From NCBI GenBank assembly GCA_022843955.1, contig JALHMQ010000027.1, forward strand, positions 1 through 50,626: a stretch of DNA of 50,626 bases. Reading direction: 5' to 3'. The position numbers and the translations under genes are program-made. Position 1 is the first letter of the stretch. Each line of letters opens with the position of its first letter. The stretch comes from Burkholderiaceae bacterium. Its GTDB lineage: Bacteria > Pseudomonadota > Gammaproteobacteria > Burkholderiales > Burkholderiaceae_F. Below are positions 44,436 through 50,626 of the stretch, piece by piece. The notes beneath the pieces were generated by a model, which made no database searches, was not told the DNA's origin, and was given only the letters and a program-made list of their open reading frames with translations.

Positions 44436-44635
44436 CCCGGCGCGACATCGGACGCCGCAACGCGAGGAAGCCCGCAAGCGCGGCTGGACTCGCGCCGAAG
44501 TCACCCGAGGGGCGCGTTCGTCAGTGCCCCTAACGCCGCCGTAACGCTCGGGGAACTACAAAGCGAGCGTGCTGAACGGCGTCGTCGCCCAGGCTCGCCG
44601 AGCAGCGCCTCACGCATCCCTGAAAGGATGACGCC

Positions 44636-47371
44636 ATGATCGTCGATCGCCTGCTCCGCGCGTCCGTCGCCTTGACCATCGTGCTGGCCGTCGTTTCGCC
44701 CGGCGTCACGGCCAACCCCGCCGATCTGAGCGCCACCTGGCGCATCAACGGCAACGGCTACCCCGGCGAACTCATCGTCCGCCAGGCGGCCGATGGCTCG
44801 CTGTCCGGCTCGATCTACGGCGACCCGTTGAGTGGCCACCATGCGCCAGGCGAACGCGTGGCGGTCCTGCTGCGCGGACCGCTCGGCCGGCCGCTGCAAG
44901 CGATCGTGGTCGAGATTTCCGCTGACGGCATGGCCATCGGCGGGCGGCTGTTCGCGCTCAACGCCATGAATGCAGGCGCATCACCTGCACGCAACGTGTT
45001 CGGCTTCAGCGGCCAGCGCGCCGCCGCTGCGCCACCCGGCGCACCGGCCCTGCCCGCGTCTGGCGCCGGACCCGCCAGCATTGCCGGCAGCCACGCGATC
45101 ATCGGTAACGGTCACCCCGGCGCCCTCGCGCTGACTCAGGCGCCTGACGGCGGCCTGAACGGCAGTGTGTACGGTCAGCCAATGGACGGCCACTACGCCA
45201 GCGGCACCGGCTCAGTGGCGCTGATCCGCTACGCGGCACCTGGGCAGCCGATGCAGTTGTATGTGGGCAGTGCCTCGGCGCAGGGCCTGCGCGGCGAGTT
45301 CTACGCGCTGACGGCAGGCGGCGGCGCATCGCTGCAGCGCATGCGCTTTGCGTGGTCGGCCACTCCGCCTGGCGCAGCGCAGACGACGCCCATGGTGCTT
45401 GCGCGCGTGGCGCCGGGCACCGATCTGCGCGTTCTGGCGCCGCCAGCACGGCCATTGCCACCTGCGGGCGTCGGCGCGCTGCCGCCGCCCCCGCCTCCTG
45501 CGCCCACGCCCGCGCCACCTCAGCTGCCCGCAGGAACGCTGCTGACCAAGCCGCCGCTGCAGCCTGCGCGCCTGGTCCCCGGCCTGACCGTCGTCACACA
45601 GCCGGCCTGCGGCACCACCTTCAGCGATCCCTGCGCCGAAGCGATCAACCCAGCCTCGGCCAAGCTCACCTGGGGCGCACGTGCCGACGCCACCCACTAC
45701 CGCGTCGTGCGGGGCACCGACTGGCTCGGCACGGTCACCGCCAACACGCGCGAGTACGTGGACGACACGCTCGCGCCAGGCACCACCGCCCAGTACGCAA
45801 TCGAAGCACTGCGCCAGACAGGGAACATCAATGTCGGCGCCGTGGCGATCCGCGGCAGCACCGGCCGCAGCAACGAGCCGGCCGGCAGCCCGGCCACGCT
45901 GCTGCGCTTCGACACGCTCGAAGTCAGTGCCCGCAAGACGGTCACGACGCCTGTGCTTGAGGCGCCGCGCAACCTGACCGCGCAGTCGATCGCCGGCCCC
46001 AAGGGACGCGTGCGACTGAGTTGGACTCCGGTCGCCGGCGCCAATGGCTACCTGGTCTACCGCGACGGCAATCCGCTGCCGGTCGATCCGGCCGCTGCCA
46101 CGCGCCATGGGTTCGAGGACACCCAGGTGCCGCTTGGCCAGCACCGCTACATCGTCGAGGCACTGTTCACCACGCCCGCGACGCAGCGCCGGGTCAACAG
46201 TGTCGGCTCGTCTGCGGCACTGGTGGACGTGGCATTCCCGCGACCCCGCACGTTGTTCCTGGCGCAGCCCGCCGGCAACGGCAGCATCGATGCTGCCGAC
46301 GCCCATGCCCGAACACGCTGCGGCAACCTCTTCGTGGCCCTGCCGGACTGCCCGCTCGCCGACTTCATGCGCATGGGCACCAATTGGGAAGACATCTGGC
46401 AGGACCGGTGGGGCGATCGCGGTCTCACGATGAACTGGGCCCAGGCGGTGTTCGCCAACTCACTCGACCTTGATGTCGGTCGACGTGTCAACTGCGTGCC
46501 CCGACGCGGCAACGTCACCCTGTGCTGGGCATCGAGCCACCACCCGGAAGGCGCGGGCAGCCAGGTCCGCGCGGCGATCGACTTTCGCCGCGCGCGCTCG
46601 ATCAGTGTGATTCTGATGGATGGTGATCGCGCCTTCTTCGGTTCGTGGAGCTTCGCCGGCCAGATCAGCCACTACGTGCCCCGCAGCAGCATGCAAAGCG
46701 GCGGCAAGACCGTCTATGTGGGGGGCCAGAGCGAGCCGCCGTGGAGCAGTCAGCACGCGGAGAAGCTCTACGGCGACAGTGCCAAGCTCGACAACCACAC
46801 CGCCATCGACAGCCAGGGTCGCAAGGCGATTCCGCATGCGTGCCTGAGCTGTCACGGCGGTCGACTGGACCCGGCCAGCGGTCAGGTGATCGGCGCCAGC
46901 CTGCTGCCGATCGTGCCGGCCCGCATCGCCTTTGGGGAGACCTACACCCGGCGCACGCGCGCGCAGGAGGAGGAGAACATCCGCGCCATCAACCAGATCG
47001 TGCTGTTGTCCAATCCCGCGCCGGCGATCGCCGCCCAGATCCAGACGATGTATGCGGGCACGGTGCAGGTGCCGGGCACCCGCGCGAACGACGCTGCGGT
47101 GCCGCCCGGCTGGCGCGGCAGCGAAGGCATCTACAAGCAGATCGTCGAACCCTACTGCTCCAGTTGCCACTTCGCCCAGCGCGGCACGCTGTCGTTCGCC
47201 AGCGCCGCCGACCTGCGCACCCACCGCGACGCCGTGCAACGCACGGTGTGCACCGACTTCACCATGCCGCACTCGGAACCGCTGTTCCGACGCTTCTGGA
47301 CCGAGGGCGGCATCGTCTCGCTGCCGGGGCTGCTGTCGACGTGGCTGGGGTTCAACAGCTGCGGGCCATGA
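44636..47371 (+). CDS. Secreted modular protein: two GNGYPG modules + two FN3-like domains + diheme cytochrome c
   Basis: This protein has 911 residues from ATG 44636. A signal peptide ends about residue 26. Module 1 (about 30-132; LSATWRINGNGYPGELIVRQAADGSLSG) and module 2 (about 148-245) are followed by a Pro-rich linker. Two fibronectin-III-like domains follow (about 315-420, ..AKLTWGARADATHYRVVRG..; about 442-525, ..RVRLSWTPVAGANGYLVYRDG..). The C-terminal 380 residues contain two heme c motifs, CLSCH (Cys736) and CSSCH (Cys841), and a possible Met ligand in FTMPHSEP. The protein must be matured in the periplasm. The fusion of a repeat module with FN3 and c-type hemes is unusual. A 200-bp gap precedes the gene. 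Confidence 0.82.
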   Translation: MIVDRLLRASVALTIVLAVVSPGVTANPADLSATWRINGNGYPGELIVRQAADGSLSGSIYGDPLSGHHAPGERVAVLLRGPLGRPLQAIVVEISADGMAIGGRLFALNAMNAGASPARNVFGFSGQRAAAAPPGAPALPASGAGPASIAGSHAIIGNGHPGALALTQAPDGGLNGSVYGQPMDGHYASGTGSVALIRYAAPGQPMQLYVGSASAQGLRGEFYALTAGGGASLQRMRFAWSATPPGAAQTTPMVLARVAPGTDLRVLAPPARPLPPAGVGALPPPPPPAPTPAPPQLPAGTLLTKPPLQPARLVPGLTVVTQPACGTTFSDPCAEAINPASAKLTWGARADATHYRVVRGTDWLGTVTANTREYVDDTLAPGTTAQYAIEALRQTGNINVGAVAIRGSTGRSNEPAGSPATLLRFDTLEVSARKTVTTPVLEAPRNLTAQSIAGPKGRVRLSWTPVAGANGYLVYRDGNPLPVDPAAATRHGFEDTQVPLGQHRYIVEALFTTPATQRRVNSVGSSAALVDVAFPRPRTLFLAQPAGNGSIDAADAHARTRCGNLFVALPDCPLADFMRMGTNWEDIWQDRWGDRGLTMNWAQAVFANSLDLDVGRRVNCVPRRGNVTLCWASSHHPEGAGSQVRAAIDFRRARSISVILMDGDRAFFGSWSFAGQISHYVPRSSMQSGGKTVYVGGQSEPPWSSQHAEKLYGDSAKLDNHTAIDSQGRKAIPHACLSCHGGRLDPASGQVIGASLLPIVPARIAFGETYTRRTRAQEEENIRAINQIVLLSNPAPAIAAQIQTMYAGTVQVPGTRANDAAVPPGWRGSEGIYKQIVEPYCSSCHFAQRGTLSFASAADLRTHRDAVQRTVCTDFTMPHSEPLFRRFWTEGGIVSLPGLLSTWLGFNSCGP

Positions 47372-47512
47372 ACAAGGGCTGACCGCCGCCAGTGCTTGCG
47401 ACCCGGCGCCACGGCGTCGGCCGGCGTGACGCACCTCATGACCACACCGCCTGCCCGGGGCGTCGCCCACCACGCAGCGCGTCACAACGCGGCGCGCACG
47501 TGACGACGCCGC

Positions 47513-47590
47513 GAATCTCCGACAGCCGCCGCGCAGACGGCCAAAGCGACGCTTGCGTCACGCCCCGATCTCTAAAAAGCCTCCATCGAG
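47513..47590 (+). promoter_or_regulatory. Cluster upstream element, copy B
   Basis: Gap-free match of copy A at 37973-38050 (14/14 in the left block, 40/44 in the right block). It keeps the inverted repeat GACGC-TT-GCGTC. It lies 92 bp before the gene at 47683 and 141 bp after the stop of the diheme protein, so it probably starts a second transcript. The rest of the 311-bp gap (47372-47682) shows nothing else. Confidence 0.7.
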
Positions 47591-47682
47591 TTTTCTTGAC
47601 GTGACTGACCGGAAAGAGACGCGACGCAGACCGATGGCGCCGCCGACACGGGCGCTTTGAACTGGCTTGAAGGAGCCTGACG

Positions 47683-48798
47683 ATGAACCGCATGCGATTG
47701 AACCTGCTCGCCGCCACCGTGATGGCGCTGGCGTCTGCCACCTTTGCCACCCAGGTGCGCGCCGACTGCGTGGATGGCGTGCGCGAGCCCACCCAGGCCG
47801 AGCTCGACTTCGCCGCCCGCGCGCGCGCGGCGCTGGTGGCCGGCCTGCCGCCGCTGGCGGCGCCGATCGAGCGGCGCGGGCGACCGATCGACTTCAACGA
47901 GCGCGTCGGCCTGAGCTTCTGCCGTGGCCAGCCGGTCGGCTCGTTCGACGTGAACATCGCCGACGGCTCTCTCTATAAGTTCACGCCGGCGGAGGCCAAC
48001 GACCGTTCGCAGCGGCGGCGCGAGTTGCAGCGGCAGATCGAACAGCTTGAACAGTTGCCGCCCGACAAGGAATCGCAGCGCAAGGCGCTGGCCGACCAGG
48101 CGCGCGCAGCCTATGACGCCGCCCCGCGCCGCAGCCGCAAAGACCCACCGCTTTCGCCCGAGCAGCAGGCGCTGGCGGACAAGCAGAGCGCAGAGGGGCG
48201 ACGCCTGGAGGATGCCGCGCGGCGCGTGACGTTCGACCATCAGGCCAGCGTGAAGGCGCAGACCGATCCGCTGCGTGCGCAGGCCGACGAGTTGCAGCAG
48301 GGGCCGCAGCTCTTCCAGGTGGACCTGGCGATCAACCGCGCGAGCTTTCCGGAAGCAGGCAAGTCGGCGCTGATCACCTTCGGTGCACCGAGCGCAAAGC
48401 GCAGCGCAGGCCTGATCGTGCACAACGTGGTGGTGACGGTCGTCGGGCCGGACGGACCAGCGCGGCGAGCACTGGTGGATGCGATCGATCGCCCGTATCT
48501 GCAGGGACTCATCGGCAAGGCGCCGCCGGAGGTCGCGGCCTCGCAGACGCGGATGACAGCCGTGGCCGCGGCAGCGCCACCGCCCGCGGTGCAGCCCGCC
48601 GTGGCGGCCGCCGCCGCGAGCGCTGCAGGCGCTGTCGGCGCCGCGGCGCGCCCCGCGGCTCAGCCGACCCAAGCGGCGACATCCGCGCCAACGGCAACGC
48701 CCGCTGGGCGCGAAGAGCAGAAGAAGACCGAGCCCGCCCCGACCGTGCAGGACGCGGCAAGCGCGGTCAACAAGCTGCGCGGGTTGTTGGGGCGGTGA
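47683..48798 (+). CDS. Exported protein with coiled-coil-like middle, hypothetical
   Basis: This protein has 371 residues from ATG 47683. A signal peptide ends TQVRA. The N-terminal domain has two Cys (DCVDGVREPTQAELDFAARARAAL.. and GLSFCRGQPVGSFDVNIADG). Residues about 105-205 are a Gln/Glu/Arg-rich helical stretch (RRRELQRQIEQLEQLPPDKESQRKALADQ..) likely to form a coiled coil. A beta-like domain follows (LFQVDLAINRASFPEAGKSALITFG..NVVVTVVGPDGPARRALVDAI), then an Ala/Pro-rich tail ending in a short helix (TVQDAASAVNKLRGLLGR). It lacks the GNGYPG module. It is the first gene after upstream element B. No family is recognised. Confidence 0.75.
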   Translation: MNRMRLNLLAATVMALASATFATQVRADCVDGVREPTQAELDFAARARAALVAGLPPLAAPIERRGRPIDFNERVGLSFCRGQPVGSFDVNIADGSLYKFTPAEANDRSQRRRELQRQIEQLEQLPPDKESQRKALADQARAAYDAAPRRSRKDPPLSPEQQALADKQSAEGRRLEDAARRVTFDHQASVKAQTDPLRAQADELQQGPQLFQVDLAINRASFPEAGKSALITFGAPSAKRSAGLIVHNVVVTVVGPDGPARRALVDAIDRPYLQGLIGKAPPEVAASQTRMTAVAAAAPPPAVQPAVAAAAASAAGAVGAAARPAAQPTQAATSAPTATPAGREEQKKTEPAPTVQDAASAVNKLRGLLGR

Positions 48799-48979
48799 GA
48801 CGGCGCCTGCGGTGGCCGCCGCGACGGGCGTCGACCGGGCGGTTGAACGGTTGCCAGACCGCAGCGGCGCAAGCGTGTCCATCAGACGGCAAGGGATGAG
48901 TCGTGAGTCAGAGCACCGGTGGACGAGGCATCGATCGACGGGCATCTGTCAACGCTGAACAACGAGCGAGAACATTCAC

Positions 48980-50407
48980 ATGAACACAACTTTTCATGCC
49001 TGCAGCCTTGCAGCCATCGGCCGGGCACTGTTTCCCCTGCTGCTCGCCGCAGTGAGCGCGCAGCCTGCGCTCGCCAATCCTTCCAGCCAGAGTGCGCCGT
49101 GGAAGCTCAACGGCAACGGCTACCCGGGCGATGTGAGCGTGCAGCAGGCCCCCGACGGCACACTGTCGGGGGCCATCTACGGCGACCCGCTCACCGGCTA
49201 CTACGCCCCCGGCGAGCGCGTCGGCGTATGGCTGCGCGGTCCGGCCGGCCGGCCGATTCAGGCCTACATCGGTCAGGCCAGCGCGGACGGCACGAGCTTC
49301 AGCGGCCGCCTGCTCGCGCTGAACACCAGCAACGCCGGCGCTTCGCCGGGGCGCAACGTGTTTGCCTTCAGCGCACTGCGTGCTGCGCCGGCAGCGCCCG
49401 GCAATCCGGGCGTGCCCACCAGTGCGGCCGGTCCGGCCAGCATCGCGGGTACGCATCAGATCAACGGCAACGGCTTCATCGGACCGTTGCAACTGAACCA
49501 GGCACCTGACGGCATGCTCACCGGCACCGTCTATGGCAACCCGGTGGAAGGTCACTACGCCGCCGGCACCGGCAGCGTGGCGTTCATCCGCTACAGCGCA
49601 CCGGGGCAACCGTTCCAGCTGTTCGTGGGCAGCGTCACGGCGCAGGGGATGCGCGGGGAGTTGCTGGCGCTCAACGGCGGTGCCGGGGCGTCGCTGCAGC
49701 GGATGCGCTTCGAGTGGAGCGCTCCGCCGCCGCCGGCGGCCGTCGCCGCGCCTGCCCTGCTAGCCCCGCGTGCCAATCTCGACCTGCGCGCCACGGCTCC
49801 GATGAACGCGACGCAGCCGGGGGGGCGGGCAATCAATAGCCGCCTGACCGACGCGACGGTAACCATCAGCTGCCCGACTAACGCCGCAGAGAACGGTGAT
49901 TCCCGCCATACGGGTTGGACTTTCGAGACGATCTGGCAGGTGCTCCTGGACGCGTCGGTCGCCAATCCTGCGTCGATGGGCGACGGCACCGCCATCACCT
50001 GCCGCTACGGCGACCCAACCCGGAGCGGACGGGACGCGATCCCGCTGGTCACTCTGAATCGCAACGCCGGCTTCGGCATTACCGCCGCCATGTGCTCGGT
50101 CGGCGGCGGCGCGTTCAACTGTCAAGGTATCGCCAACGTTTCCTGCCCCTCCCGATACCTCGGCGACGTCACCCCGTCGCGCCAGAGACCCGGTTGGATG
50201 GTATCCAGCCTCGGCGGCTTGCCGTTGCTGCGCGCCGAGGCAATCGACCCGCGGTCCATGAACGCCGGGACGGTTCTGCGCTGTCTCTACGGCGTACCGG
50301 CGACAGATGCGCGCGGGGCAGTGATGTCGCTGCATCGAAACGCCGGCGCTGGCATCGATGCGTCCGCCTGCACGGTCGCCGGTGCGGTCGTCACCTGCCG
50401 CCGCTGA
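48980..50407 (+). CDS. Secreted modular protein: two GNGYPG modules + Cys-containing C-terminal domain
   Basis: This protein has 475 residues from ATG 48980. A signal peptide ends QPALA (about residue 33). Module 1 (about 38-140; APWKLNGNGYPGDVSVQQAPDGTLSG) and module 2 (about 155-250; INGNGFIGPLQLNQAPDGMLTG..) lead through a short linker to a C-terminal domain (about 290-475) with an internal duplication: ITCRYGDPTRSGRDAIPLVTLNRNAGFGITAAMCSV and VLRCLYGVPATDARGAVMSLHRNAGAGIDASACTV. Each half has paired Cys, probably disulfides. This domain differs from those of the other module proteins. No enzyme motif is visible. Confidence 0.8.
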   Translation: MNTTFHACSLAAIGRALFPLLLAAVSAQPALANPSSQSAPWKLNGNGYPGDVSVQQAPDGTLSGAIYGDPLTGYYAPGERVGVWLRGPAGRPIQAYIGQASADGTSFSGRLLALNTSNAGASPGRNVFAFSALRAAPAAPGNPGVPTSAAGPASIAGTHQINGNGFIGPLQLNQAPDGMLTGTVYGNPVEGHYAAGTGSVAFIRYSAPGQPFQLFVGSVTAQGMRGELLALNGGAGASLQRMRFEWSAPPPPAAVAAPALLAPRANLDLRATAPMNATQPGGRAINSRLTDATVTISCPTNAAENGDSRHTGWTFETIWQVLLDASVANPASMGDGTAITCRYGDPTRSGRDAIPLVTLNRNAGFGITAAMCSVGGGAFNCQGIANVSCPSRYLGDVTPSRQRPGWMVSSLGGLPLLRAEAIDPRSMNAGTVLRCLYGVPATDARGAVMSLHRNAGAGIDASACTVAGAVVTCRR

Positions 50408-50438
50408 CCGCGGCGCCGCTACTGCACGGAAACCGACC

Positions 50439-50626
50439 ATGAAACCCATCTCTGCATTCGCAAAAGGCGCCTTCGGGCACCGAGCCGTGGCCGTCCTGCT
50501 TGGCCTGGCTGCCGCGGCAAGCGCCATCGCCAACCCCGCCAACCAGAGTGCCCCATGGAAGCTCAACGGCAACGGCTACCCGGGTGACGTCACCGTGCAG
50601 CAAGGCCCCGACGGCACGCTGTCGGG
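50439..50626 (+). CDS. Start of a further GNGYPG-module protein (cut by window edge)
   Basis: ATG 50439 opens a frame that stays open to the window end (62 residues). A signal peptide with GHRAVAVLLGLAAAASAIA is followed by NPANQSAPWKLNGNGYPGDV and QQGPDGTLSG, almost the same as module 1 of the preceding protein. It starts 31 bp after that gene's stop, so the cluster continues past the window. The C-terminal part cannot be seen. Confidence 0.8.
   Translation, partial: MKPISAFAKGAFGHRAVAVLLGLAAAASAIANPANQSAPWKLNGNGYPGDVTVQQGPDGTLS

Noticed and set aside
44508-44567. Terminator after the 41958 gene
   Set aside because: Two short dyads (AGGGGC/GCCCCT and ACGCTCG/CGAGCGT) are present but neither is followed by a T run.

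Overview
The window is high-GC DNA from a betaproteobacterium, most likely a member of the Burkholderiales. This is inferred from gene families and gene order: paired lipid A acyltransferases beside metK, an S-adenosylhomocysteine (SAH) riboswitch on ahcY followed by a holin-like gene and metF, the DUF493-lipB-lipA block, and the birA-coaX-SPOR block. No rRNA or tRNA gene was seen, so genus and species cannot be named.

Layout. (1) 1-4430 is accessory: the tail of an IS3-type element, a C39-peptidase ABC exporter, a probable double-glycine-leader peptide for it, a periplasmic ClpP-like protein, and a broken partial copy of the neighbouring acyltransferase gene. (2) 4421-15973 is mostly core: two lipid A acyltransferases, metK with a terminator, a phnDCEE uptake operon, the decayed tail of an HD-GYP gene, and then the SAH riboswitch, ahcY, two small membrane proteins and metF. 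MetK, AhcY and MetF are three parts of the activated-methyl cycle. (3) 15997-27703 holds a GST, a DUF2917/LysR divergent pair, the lipoate operon (aminotransferase, DUF493, lipB, lipA), a hydrolase/ferredoxin/VanZ group, and birA - a 60-bp-repeat mini-ORF - coaX - SPOR. (4) 27847-37420 holds an orphan decaheme OmcA/MtrC-type lipoprotein, a small lipoprotein, a very large FAD/Fe-S oxidoreductase, a membrane protein and an SrkA-type kinase.

(5) 37973-50626 (continuing past the right edge) is the most unusual part. It is a run of exported proteins, all on the + strand. At least five of them (genes at 39330, 41958, 44636, 48980 and 50439) share a module centred on LNGNGYPG...DGTLSG.IYG. Four complete members carry two copies of it. 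Behind it sits a Pro/Ala linker or short connector and then a different C-terminal part in each: CPxGK-type repeats, a PAN/Apple domain plus CPxGK-type repeats, two FN3-like domains plus a diheme cytochrome c, or a Cys-containing domain. Smaller exported proteins lie between them. The same 78-bp upstream element precedes the first gene of the cluster and the gene at 47683, which suggests two co-regulated transcription units. I know of no named system with this make-up. A secreted or surface-displayed modular protein set is the best reading, and its function is unknown.
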